Of a DNA stretch of 24,167 nucleotides, positions 16,392 to 22,469 are shown piece after piece. Positions within the stretch are counted from its first letter, which is position 1. Each line of letters opens with the position of its first letter. The notes under the pieces are model-generated. The model was not told the origin of the DNA, made no database searches, and was given only the letters and a program-made list of their open reading frames with translations. This DNA comes from Candidatus Buchananbacteria bacterium (GTDB lineage: Bacteria > Patescibacteriota > Patescibacteriia > CAIXNZ01), in NCBI GenBank assembly GCA_030592165.1, contig JAUVKC010000008.1, positions 1 through 24,167 on the forward strand. Reading direction: 5' to 3'. A program made the position numbers and the translations under genes.

Positions 16392-17219
16392 TTATTTTAA
16401 AGCAATTTTTTCAAACTTAACATCTTCGCTAAACCACTTCTCACCTAATTCCTGATAATGTTGAGAAATATCAGTTACGTAAAATTTATAATCACTATTT
16501 TTAGCTAATTTACTTTCAATCTCAGAATGACGTTGTAAATAATCAGCTAATGATTCGGCAACTATTTCTCCGGAATTTAATACCTGAACACTCTTACCCA
16601 TAATCCCCTTAATTTCTTTTTGCAAAACAGGATAATGTGTACAACCTAAAATCAAGGTATCAATATTTACATTTTTTAATGACCTTAAATATTTACGTAA
16701 AACTTTTTTTGTTATATCAGATTTTATCCAACCTTCTTCAATCAAAGGTACTAATAAAGGTGTTGCTGTTTGGATTACTTCTAATTGTGATTTTAATTTA
16801 CCTAATTCTTTAACATAAGCTTCAGAGGATATTGTGCCTTTTGTACCTATCACACCAACTTTCCTTTTCGAAACTTGAGCTGCCTTTTCCACAACCGGTT
16901 TTATCACACCCAATACCCGCCTACCATTACCCATTACTCCCGTCTCATTACTATATTCCGGTAGCCATTCTTGCTGAATTTTTCGAAGAGCTTCACTTGA
17001 AGCTGTATTACAGGCAATTATGACCAACTGACAATCTTGTTTAAATAAAAAATCAACTGCCTGTTTAGTAAATTCGTAGATTGTTTCCTGGGAACGATTG
17101 CCGTAAGGTACTCTGGCTGAATCACCCAAGTAAACATAATCATATTGAGGCAGTTTTTTTATAATATCTTTTAAGATTATCAGGCCACCAAGACCTGAAT
17201 CAAATATACCTATTTTCAT
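16392..17219 (-). CDS. murI: Glutamate racemase
   Basis: Interconverts L- and D-glutamate and supplies D-Glu for peptidoglycan. The 275 aa show IFDSGLGGL (5-13), YLGDSARVPYG (30-40), the first catalytic cysteine in ACNTASSEAL (C70) and the second in GCTHYP (C193), so it should be active. Between EWLPE and RRVLGVIKP there is a short extra stretch (about residues 91-100, NETGVMGNG) encoded by low-complexity GTAATG/GGTAATGG words, which looks like repeat DNA captured in frame. No SD; a strong promoter lies about 75 bases upstream. rseP follows 142 bases downstream. Confidence 0.95.
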   Translation of the reverse strand: MKIGIFDSGLGGLIILKDIIKKLPQYDYVYLGDSARVPYGNRSQETIYEFTKQAVDFLFKQDCQLVIIACNTASSEALRKIQQEWLPEYSNETGVMGNGRRVLGVIKPVVEKAAQVSKRKVGVIGTKGTISSEAYVKELGKLKSQLEVIQTATPLLVPLIEEGWIKSDITKKVLRKYLRSLKNVNIDTLILGCTHYPVLQKEIKGIMGKSVQVLNSGEIVAESLADYLQRHSEIESKLAKNSDYKFYVTDISQHYQELGEKWFSEDVKFEKIALK

Positions 17220-17291
17220 AAAATTTAGATTTATAGTTTATGACTGATAACAAATTGTATAAAATATCGATAAAACCATTTACTATTTGTC

Positions 17292-17320
17292 ATTATAGCC
17301 ATATGCCAATTTTAAGTCAA
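17292..17320 (-). promoter_or_regulatory. Predicted sigma70-type promoter of murI
   Basis: Minus strand: -35 TTGACT (17315-17320, five of six consensus), 17-base spacer, -10 TATAAT (17292-17297, perfect). Transcription would start near 17285, giving a leader of about 66 bases. One of the best promoter matches in the window. It may drive murI, rseP and the genes beyond. Confidence 0.65.
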
Positions 17321-17344
17321 AAAAAACATTTACAAATAATTAAT

Positions 17345-17373
17345 TTGTTATTTTTTATAAAGAATGCTATCAT
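17345..17373 (+). promoter_or_regulatory. Predicted plus-strand promoter with extended -10, divergent from murI
   Basis: TTGTTA (17345-17350), 17-base spacer, TATCAT (17368-17373) preceded by TG at 17365-17366, an extended -10. It is back to back with the murI promoter, 24 bases away. No protein gene follows on this strand before the terminators, which points to an RNA product. Confidence 0.5.
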
Positions 17374-17533
17374 ATCATTTAATTGTGAGGACTCTCTCAC
17401 AGTACCACAAAAACGATTCTGATATTATGAAACGATAACATCAGCATAAAACTAACCTATATTCGGTTGACTAACAGAACCGTTTCCAAAAAAATAAGCC
17501 CCTACAGTACCCAGGTCCTCCAACCCAAGGGTG

Positions 17534-17564
17534 GGAGCCGGTCATATCATAAATGACCGGCTCC
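17534..17564. repeat. 12-bp GC-rich perfect hairpin
   Basis: GGAGCCGGTCAT (17534-17545) pairs perfectly with ATGACCGGCTCC (17553-17564) over a 7-base loop. Neither strand has a T-run after it, so it is not a standard terminator by itself. It stands ten bases from the terminator stem at 17575. Confidence 0.7.
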
Positions 17565-17574
17565 AAAAATAAAA

Positions 17575-17602
17575 AAACACGTTACTTAAAAGTAACGTGT
17601 TT
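17575..17602. terminator. Rho-independent terminator of the small-ORF cluster, possibly bidirectional
   Basis: A perfect 13-bp stem (17575-17587 with 17590-17602; AACACGTTACTT core). On the minus strand it is followed by TTTTATTTTT and ends the small-ORF cluster. On the plus strand a weaker tract (AAATTTGTTTTTT) follows, so it could also end the candidate RNA. Confidence 0.8.
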
Positions 17603-17620
17603 AAATTTGTTTTTTAAATA

Positions 17621-17797
17621 CTACCATCTATCAGTTGCATCGTTTTCTCCACCAAGCAGCATATAATTTCCTTGATTATCAACTGTATTAGTAGTAAAAT
17701 GTTTTTCATTAAGAATTTTACGAAACTCTTCACAAGATAAATTCGGACCATGCTCATCTATTACATCTTGAATAGCTTTTTCTAAATTTTGAATCAT
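17621..17797 (-). CDS. Small hypothetical protein (58 aa)
   Basis: Not recognised. A soluble, acidic 58-residue protein starting MIQNLEKAIQDVIDEHG and ending GGENDATDRW; the first half looks helical (EEFRKILNEKH), the second polar and glycine/asparagine-rich. It has one cysteine and no membrane segment or signal peptide. The start is supported by AGGGAG seven bases before the ATG, a strong SD rare among the longer genes in this window. It is the last ORF of the minus-strand small-ORF cluster, 18 bases from the end of the start-side spacer of its terminator. Coding status is supported by the SD, the terminator and the position. Confidence 0.6.
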   Translation of the reverse strand: MIQNLEKAIQDVIDEHGPNLSCEEFRKILNEKHFTTNTVDNQGNYMLLGGENDATDRW

Positions 17798-17823
17798 AAC
17801 TCTTCTCCCTAGTCATTGACTAG

Positions 17824-18027
17824 TTAATCGTCATCCCTTAAAACTAAATTTCTTGGTCCGCCTACTTGAATTTTCATCCCACCTGTAGTCATTTTTCGAC
17901 GATCAGGTCGATAACCTCCTCGATGTTTTTTCTTTTTTGCCCCTCCCAGACATTTTTTCATTTCAGATGAGACAGGGGCACTTGCCACAAAATCTTTCCC
18001 GTTCTTTTCTTTTTTTTTATCAGGCAT
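17824..18027 (-). CDS. Small basic hypothetical protein (67 aa)
   Basis: Not recognised. The 67 aa have a charged N-terminus (MPDKKKEKNGKDF), a strongly basic Gly/Lys/Arg centre (GAKKKKHRGGYRPDRRK, about 29-45) that could bind nucleic acid or an acidic surface, a GG-containing segment (TTGGMKIQVGGPRNLVL) and an acidic RDDD end. One cysteine (C26). AGGAGG lies eight bases before the ATG, an ideal SD. No membrane segment. It could also be a precursor-type peptide, given the GG motifs and the small membrane protein upstream, but no maturation enzyme is present in the window. Confidence 0.65.
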   Translation of the reverse strand: MPDKKKEKNGKDFVASAPVSSEMKKCLGGAKKKKHRGGYRPDRRKMTTGGMKIQVGGPRNLVLRDDD

Positions 18028-18046
18028 AAATAAACCCTCCTTTTTT

Positions 18047-18088
18047 TTAAAAAATCATTAATTTACCAATCTTTTTACTTCTCTGCAT
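18047..18088 (-). CDS. Possible 13-aa peptide ORF with ideal SD
   Basis: ATG at 18088 is preceded by AGGAGG with an eight-base spacer and encodes MQRSKKIGKLMIF then TAA. The stop lies just before the AGGAGG of the 67-aa gene. The peptide is cationic with a hydrophobic end. It may be a leader peptide coupling translation to the next gene, or the SD may be incidental. Confidence 0.35.
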   Translation of the reverse strand: MQRSKKIGKLMIF

Positions 18089-18152
18089 AATTAAATCCTC
18101 CTACAAATTCATAATACCTGAATTCATTTATTGCCTTCTGAACCACATTCAT
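18075..18152 (-). CDS. Possible 25-aa ORF, translationally coupled
   Basis: Starts six bases after the stop of the small membrane protein gene and reads MNVVQKAINEFRYYEF followed by VGGFNYAEK, overlapping the 13-aa ORF by 14 bases in another frame. It has no SD of its own and would depend on re-initiation. Its codons for VGG contain the SD of the 13-aa ORF. Weakly supported. Confidence 0.22.
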   Translation of the reverse strand: MNVVQKAINEFRYYEFVGGFNYAEK

Positions 18153-18158
18153 AATTTT

Positions 18159-18413
18159 TTAAACAATAAAAAAATCATAAGATAAAACGATCATTAAAAG
18201 TGGGATAGCTATTGCTAATGCTAAAACAAGAAACGGCACCATGCAGAACAGAGCAAGCATTGCCACAGCACCCTGTAATAAATTTTTAAATTCTACTGGA
18301 AAAGCTTTGATACCATTGCGAAACAAATACCATGTGTACATTATCCCAATAATGAATAATATTGCTATCGCCTCATGATGATAATAATATTGTGTTGCTA
18401 AATAGTCTTCCAT
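18159..18413 (-). CDS. Small hydrophobic membrane protein (84 aa), unknown
   Basis: Not recognised. A 23-residue polar, Tyr/His-rich start (MEDYLATQYYYHHEAI) is followed by a first membrane segment (AILFIIGIMYTWYLF), a short basic/amphipathic loop (RNGIKAFPVEFKNLLQ) and a long hydrophobic stretch of about 33 residues, probably two helices or a hairpin, to the C-terminus. I place the start at 18413, where AGGAGGGGAT directly precedes the ATG; an in-frame ATG at 18431 would add MSKGGD but has a poorer upstream. It is the largest ORF of the small-ORF cluster and could be a holin-like, pump-like or immunity-type membrane protein; none of these is shown. Confidence 0.6.
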   Translation of the reverse strand: MEDYLATQYYYHHEAIAILFIIGIMYTWYLFRNGIKAFPVEFKNLLQGAVAMLALFCMVPFLVLALAIAIPLLMIVLSYDFFIV

Positions 18414-18461
18414 ATCCCCTCCTTTTGACATTTTATTCTCAAGCCCCTTTTTACATCTCCT

Positions 18462-18533
18462 CTACATTTTTTTTAAGGTAATGGTCCTAAAAATCCTATC
18501 ATTTCCTTGGTTGAACAACTGGTCCCAAAACAA
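18462..18533 (-). CDS. Possible 23-aa ORF with TTG start
   Basis: TTG at 18533 has AGGAG seven bases upstream and reads (M)FWDQLFNQGNDRIF then RTITLKKM and TAG. A second frame over the same DNA (18473-18559, TTG start, no SD nearby) gives 28 aa ending STKEMIGFLGPLP. I cannot tell which, if either, is translated. The stretch 18432-18668 otherwise holds only the promoter at 18613. Confidence 0.2.
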   Translation of the reverse strand: MFWDQLFNQGNDRIFRTITLKKM

Positions 18534-18612
18534 TTTTTTTCTCCTTTTTTTGTTGTCAAATAACTAAAAATTAAAACTAAATTTCTTGATTCTCCTATTT
18601 ATTAAATAAATC

Positions 18613-18641
18613 ATTATATAATTTAAAATTAATTGAACCAA
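18613..18641 (-). promoter_or_regulatory. Predicted promoter of the small-ORF cluster
   Basis: Minus strand: TTGGTT (18636-18641), 17-base spacer, TATAAT (18613-18618, perfect). Transcription would begin near 18606, after the end of the phosphomannomutase gene, so the cluster can be expressed on its own. The -35 is weak (three of six). Confidence 0.45.
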
Positions 18642-18668
18642 TTCTTTAAAATCACTATAAATTTCGTT

Positions 18669-20027
18669 TTACTTACCTCCTTGTGTTTCAATCAATTCTA
18701 ACAATTCTTTTAATTTTGCGTCAACCAGTTCCTGAGTTTTTGCTTCAATATTTAAACGAACTAATGGTTCAGTATTTGATTTACGCAAGTTAAATCGCCA
18801 ATCATCATACTCTACAGTAACTCCATCAATATGGTCAATTTTACCATCATTATATTTCTTGGTTACCAATTTTATTAATTTATCTTTATCCTTAACTTCT
18901 CTATTTATTTCGCCTGAATTAGGGTACTTTTGTCTATAAAAATCAGCTATTTCAGACATTTTTTGGCTATTTTTAGACAAAAACTCCAAAATAATCAAAA
19001 ACGGAATCATGCCATTATCAGCATAAAAATTATCTTTAAAATAATAATGTCCAGATGTTTCGCCGCCAAATAATATATCTTCATCTCTCATTGTATCTTT
19101 AATAAAAGCATGCCCAGGTTTATTGACAATCAATTCCCCTTGCAAATTCTCAACCTCATCTTTAATTGCCCAAACCAGTCTGACATCACAAAGGACTTTA
19201 CTTCTAGGTTGTTTATCTAAAAAATATTTTGCTAAAATTGCTGTAATATAATACGCATCCACAGGCTCCCCTTTTTCATCAATAAAAAAACAACGATCAG
19301 CATCACCATCCCAGGCGACACCAAAATCTGCTTTTTCTTTTTTAACTAATTCAGAAATTTCCTTTCTTCTTTCAGGAATTTTTGGATCAGGTCTGCCTTT
19401 GGGAAAACTACCGTCAGGTTCAAAATTCAAACCCACGATTTCAATCGGTAAATCTTTTAGCATTTTCTTCAAAACTACACCAGCCATACCAAAATTTGCG
19501 TCAGCAACTATTTTCATAGGTTTAATCTCACTAGAATCAATAAATGACAAACAATGGTTTAAATAATCTTCAAGAATATCTTTTTTTATTATCTCACCTT
19601 TCTCTGGTTCAATTATTTCTTGGTTTTTCAAAACTACTTCTTTAATATCCATAATCCCTGTATCAGCAGAAACAGCGATCGCCTTTTCACGAACAAATTT
19701 CATGCCATTATATTCCGCAGGATTATGTGAAGCAGAGATTGTCATACCGCCTCCAAAGTCATATTTTGCCACAGCAAAATAAAGCATATCAGTAGAAATT
19801 GTCCCAATATCAATCACATCATAGCCAGCATTAGTCAATCCCTTGGCTGCTGAATCCCATAAACTTTGAGATGAATCACGGACATCTTTACCCAAAACAA
19901 TAGCGTTTTTGGGTTTAAAAACTTGCACATACGCTTGAGCTATTTTATAAACCACTTTTTCGTTTATTTCTTCAGGGTAAATACCTCGAACATCATAGCC
20001 TTTAAAAATCTCTTGTTTAATTTCCAT
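18669..20027 (-). CDS. manB: Phosphomannomutase/phosphoglucomutase
   Basis: Alpha-D-phosphohexomutase that moves phosphate between C6 and C1 of mannose or glucose, feeding nucleotide-sugar synthesis for surface glycans. The 452 aa carry all four active-site motifs: phosphoserine loop TISASHNP (S100), magnesium loop DGDADR (240-245), sugar-binding GGETSGHYYF (321-330) and phosphate-binding RKSNTEPLVR (415-424). Length fits the PMM/PGM (AlgC/ManB) group; substrate preference cannot be read with certainty, so the symbol is provisional. No SD. It is divergent from lemA and could supply precursors for the glycosyltransferases at the other end of the window. Confidence 0.92.
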   Translation of the reverse strand: MEIKQEIFKGYDVRGIYPEEINEKVVYKIAQAYVQVFKPKNAIVLGKDVRDSSQSLWDSAAKGLTNAGYDVIDIGTISTDMLYFAVAKYDFGGGMTISASHNPAEYNGMKFVREKAIAVSADTGIMDIKEVVLKNQEIIEPEKGEIIKKDILEDYLNHCLSFIDSSEIKPMKIVADANFGMAGVVLKKMLKDLPIEIVGLNFEPDGSFPKGRPDPKIPERRKEISELVKKEKADFGVAWDGDADRCFFIDEKGEPVDAYYITAILAKYFLDKQPRSKVLCDVRLVWAIKDEVENLQGELIVNKPGHAFIKDTMRDEDILFGGETSGHYYFKDNFYADNGMIPFLIILEFLSKNSQKMSEIADFYRQKYPNSGEINREVKDKDKLIKLVTKKYNDGKIDHIDGVTVEYDDWRFNLRKSNTEPLVRLNIEAKTQELVDAKLKELLELIETQGGK

Positions 20028-20073
20028 AAAAAATCGCTAAATTATTTTAACCACAAATTAAGCGTGAAGTCAC

Positions 20074-20103
20074 TTTACAACATACCTAAAATTATATTAT
20101 AAT
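20074..20103 (+). promoter_or_regulatory. Predicted promoter of the lemA-htpX-clpC run
   Basis: TTTACA (20074-20079), 18-base spacer, TATAAT (20098-20103, perfect). Transcription would start near 20110 and give a leader of about 54 bases before lemA. No SD precedes the lemA ATG. Confidence 0.5.
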
Positions 20104-20163
20104 TAAAGCATATTTATACTAACTTTAGTATATAAAATTTAACTAATTAAAGCAAAAAAATTT

Positions 20164-20718
20164 ATGACGATTTTAGCTATTGTCGGCATTGTTATTGTTA
20201 TAATTGTTGCCTGGTTAATAGGAGTTTATAATTCATTAATCAAAAGCAGAAACAGAGTTGACGAAGCCTGGTCTGATATTGATGTTCAATTAAAAAGAAG
20301 ATATGATCTTATCCCAAATTTGATTGAAACTGTCAAAGGTTATGCTTCACATGAAAAAGATGTTTTTCAAAAAGTTACTGAGGCAAGAGCAAATGCTATG
20401 GGCGCCAAAGGGATAGAAGAAAAGGGTCAGGCTGAAAACATGCTTAGCCAAACTTTAAAATCACTTTTTGCTGTTGCAGAAGCTTATCCTGAATTAAAAG
20501 CAACTGATAATTTCGCCAAATTACAAGATGAATTAACTGATACTGAAAATAAAATCCAAGCTTCAAGAAGGTTTTATAACGGTAATGTCCGAGACTTTAA
20601 TACCAAAATCCAAATTTTTCCAAATAATGTTGTGGCTGGAATGCTTGGTTTCAAAAAATACGACTTTTTCCAAATCGATAATGCAGAAGAAAAAGAGAAT
20701 CCAAAAGTTAAATTCTAG
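20164..20718 (+). CDS. lemA: LemA family protein
   Basis: Membrane-anchored helical-bundle protein of uncertain role. The 184 aa have a short N-terminal transmembrane segment (about 4-22) and then the LemA domain with the characteristic VDEAWSDIDVQLKRRYDLIP and NLIETVKGYASHE stretches (35-69), TEARANAMG, and the C-terminal SRRFYNGNVRDFN and FPNNVVAGMLGF motifs. LemA is frequently encoded next to HtpX, as here (htpX begins 87 bases downstream), which suggests a shared envelope function. The gap contains a 13-bp hairpin and a TTCGTA-type repeat. Confidence 0.95.
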   Translation: MTILAIVGIVIVIIVAWLIGVYNSLIKSRNRVDEAWSDIDVQLKRRYDLIPNLIETVKGYASHEKDVFQKVTEARANAMGAKGIEEKGQAENMLSQTLKSLFAVAEAYPELKATDNFAKLQDELTDTENKIQASRRFYNGNVRDFNTKIQIFPNNVVAGMLGFKKYDFFQIDNAEEKENPKVKF

Positions 20719-20803
20719 TCATTTACTAATCTACAAATTAGCTACGAATCTACTAATAATAACCATTAGTAGATTCGCGGAATATTCGTAGATTCGCAGC
20801 ATC
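20719..20803 (+). repeat. TTCGTA-type intergenic repeat, copy 4, with perfect 13-bp hairpin
   Basis: CGAATCTACTAAT (20745-20757) pairs perfectly with ATTAGTAGATTCG (20765-20777) over a 7-base loop. It is followed by ATATTCGTAGATTCGCAGCATCCT, which ends near the htpX ATG at 20806. It shares words and placement with the elements before pheS, pheT and the 500-aa glycosyltransferase. Confidence 0.6.
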
Positions 20804-20805
20804 CT

Positions 20806-21687
20806 ATGTATAATCAAATAGATTCAAACAAAAGAAAAACCGTTATTTTGATGACAATTTTTATTGTATTTGTTATTTTTTTGGGTTGGTTGTATGGAAA
20901 AATTTCCGGAACTGGGTATATTGGTTTAGGTCTAGCGCTAATCGTTTCTTTTCTTATGACTGTTTTTAGTTATTTTAGTGGCGATAAAGTAGCCTTAAAA
21001 ACGTCTGGGGCTAAATTAATTAAAAAAGAAGACAATCCCTATTTATATAATATAGTAGAAAATTTAACAATTACTTCGGGGTTACCAATGCCCAAAATAC
21101 ATATTATTAATGATCCAAATATAAATGCTTTTGCTACTGGTAGAGATCCTCAGCACGCTTCAATTGCCATTACTCAAGGTGCTCTTGATAAACTGAGAAA
21201 AGAAGAATTAGAAGGCGTAATTGCTCATGAGATTTCACATATAAAAAACTATGATATTCGTCTAATGATGGTTGTTATTATCTTGGTCGGTATAATTGCT
21301 CTTTTAGCTAACTGGATGATAAGAGGTTTTATTTTTAATAAAAATGATCGTAGTAAAGGTAAAATCGGCGGTATTTTAATTATTGTTGGCATTGTTTTGG
21401 CTATATTATCCCCGCTAATTGCTCAAATTATACAATTAACTATTTCCCGAAAAAGAGAATTCCTGGCTGACGCTGACGGCTCGCTTTTGACCAGATATCC
21501 AGCAGGATTGGCTAACGCTTTAGAAAAAATATCAAGGGATAAAATGCCCCTTAAAAAAGTTAATAATGCAACCGCACACTTATATATTGCAAACCCTTTT
21601 GGCCAAACAAAAAAAATCATGGCTAGACTTTTTTCTACTCATCCTCCAATTGAAGAAAGGATCAGTAAATTACGCCAAATGGCTTAA
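20806..21687 (+). CDS. htpX: HtpX-type membrane zinc metalloprotease (M48)
   Basis: Degrades misfolded membrane proteins. The 293 aa contain two N-terminal transmembrane segments (about 12-30 and 36-56), a protease domain with INAFATGRDPQHASIAIT, the zinc motif HEISH (141-145), further membrane segments (about 151-171 and 187-210) and the third ligand region KREFLADADGS, then the usual C-terminal TTHPP-like STHPPIEERISKLR. All catalytic features are intact. The ATG at 20806 abuts a TTCG-type repeat and lacks an SD. The next gene starts 23 bases downstream. Confidence 0.96.
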   Translation: MYNQIDSNKRKTVILMTIFIVFVIFLGWLYGKISGTGYIGLGLALIVSFLMTVFSYFSGDKVALKTSGAKLIKKEDNPYLYNIVENLTITSGLPMPKIHIINDPNINAFATGRDPQHASIAITQGALDKLRKEELEGVIAHEISHIKNYDIRLMMVVIILVGIIALLANWMIRGFIFNKNDRSKGKIGGILIIVGIVLAILSPLIAQIIQLTISRKREFLADADGSLLTRYPAGLANALEKISRDKMPLKKVNNATAHLYIANPFGQTKKIMARLFSTHPPIEERISKLRQMA

Positions 21688-21710
21688 ACTTTAAAATTAA
21701 AAACAAAAAA

Positions 21711-22469
21711 ATGGAAAACAAAAACACCTTTCTTTTTGGCGAATCTTTTGCCATATTAAAAAAAACCTGGGCAGACTTAATTCTTATACTTTTTCTAGTC
21801 ATTTGTGTAATCTTAGGACTTTTTATTATTCTTTCTGGAATTTATTATCTTTTATTTGCCTCTGGTCTGGTTAGCACAAATCTTTTCTATACTTTTCGTT
21901 TATTTTGGACCATATTAACTTATATTTTAAGTTTTTTAATTGCAGTTATTGCTCAAATTCTTGTTATCACTCATTTAATCAAGCCTGGAATTGACTTTAA
22001 AACAAACCTAAGTCAGGTTAAAGAAAATTTTGTCAGCTTCCTTGGCTTAAGTATAATTTTGAATATTATTTTCTTTTTATTTACCCTGCCTATTTATGTG
22101 GCCGTCTTTTTATTTATTTATAATAATTTTGTTTTGGGTGTAATTGCCTTAGCCTTAGGGTTTGCTCTAACCATAGCTTTAACAGCTTATATGATTGCCG
22201 CACCATTTTTGATTATTGATAAAAATTTAAAAGTAATTGAATCATTAACCAAATCATTTCAATTAACTCATAAACATATTGGTCGTATCACAATAAATAT
22301 AATTATTCTAGCTATAACAATAGTTATTTTAAACAGTCTATCTATTCTTATTATCTCAATTCCTGGAGCAGGACTAGTCCTAAGCACAGTTATTTCAATT
22401 TTCTTAATTTTATTTGCTTTTAGTTATATTTATGCAATTTACCAAGAAATAAAATCTAATGAATTATAA
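21711..22469 (+). CDS. Hypothetical multi-pass membrane protein
   Basis: Not recognised. The 252 aa contain about six transmembrane segments (roughly 18-45, 58-85, 108-135, 138-170, 192-215 and 218-242) with only short loops, and an N-terminal cytoplasmic stretch (MENKNTFLFGESFAILKKTW). The layout recalls DUF975 or the membrane domain found beside glycerophosphodiesterases, but no motif is decisive. It overlaps the start of the Clp ATPase gene by 11 bases, so translation is probably coupled and it belongs to the lemA-htpX-clpC unit. A role in envelope quality control is inferred from position only. Confidence 0.78.
   Translation: MENKNTFLFGESFAILKKTWADLILILFLVICVILGLFIILSGIYYLLFASGLVSTNLFYTFRLFWTILTYILSFLIAVIAQILVITHLIKPGIDFKTNLSQVKENFVSFLGLSIILNIIFFLFTLPIYVAVFLFIYNNFVLGVIALALGFALTIALTAYMIAAPFLIIDKNLKVIESLTKSFQLTHKHIGRITINIIILAITIVILNSLSILIISIPGAGLVLSTVISIFLILFAFSYIYAIYQEIKSNEL

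Larger units (their letters stand above)
17380..17607 (+). ncRNA. Candidate structured non-coding RNA (class unknown)
   Basis: This gap of about 400 bases (17220-17620) holds no convincing gene. Downstream of the predicted plus-strand promoter are several possible hairpins: GTGAG/CTCAC near 17385-17400, CTGAT...ATCAG with an inner TTAT/ATAA near 17418-17443, CGGTT/AACCG near 17464-17482, a 12-bp GC-rich stem (17534-17564) and a 13-bp stem (17575-17602). GAGGAC (17387-17392) and GTCCTC (17515-17520) could close a long-range helix, and ACAGTACC occurs twice (17400-17407 and 17504-17511). I tried to match it to SRP RNA, 6S, tmRNA, RNase P and T-box patterns and could not. The call rests on promoter, structure and lack of coding only. 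Confidence 0.3.

Noticed and set aside
17240..17422. 60-aa plus-strand ORF
   Set aside because: It runs over both predicted divergent promoters, has no SD and its composition is not protein-like.
17504..17530. SRP RNA core (CCAGGTCC)
   Set aside because: The GGAAGGAAGCAGC part that must follow is absent.
17525..17545. T-box riboswitch-like AAGGGTGG followed by a hairpin on the plus strand
   Set aside because: The rest of the T-box consensus does not match, the hairpin has no U-tract, and no plus-strand gene follows.
18451..18462. GAGGAG directly followed by ATG-TAA, a start-stop element
   Set aside because: There is no spacer between SD and ATG, so it cannot work as a normal initiation site.
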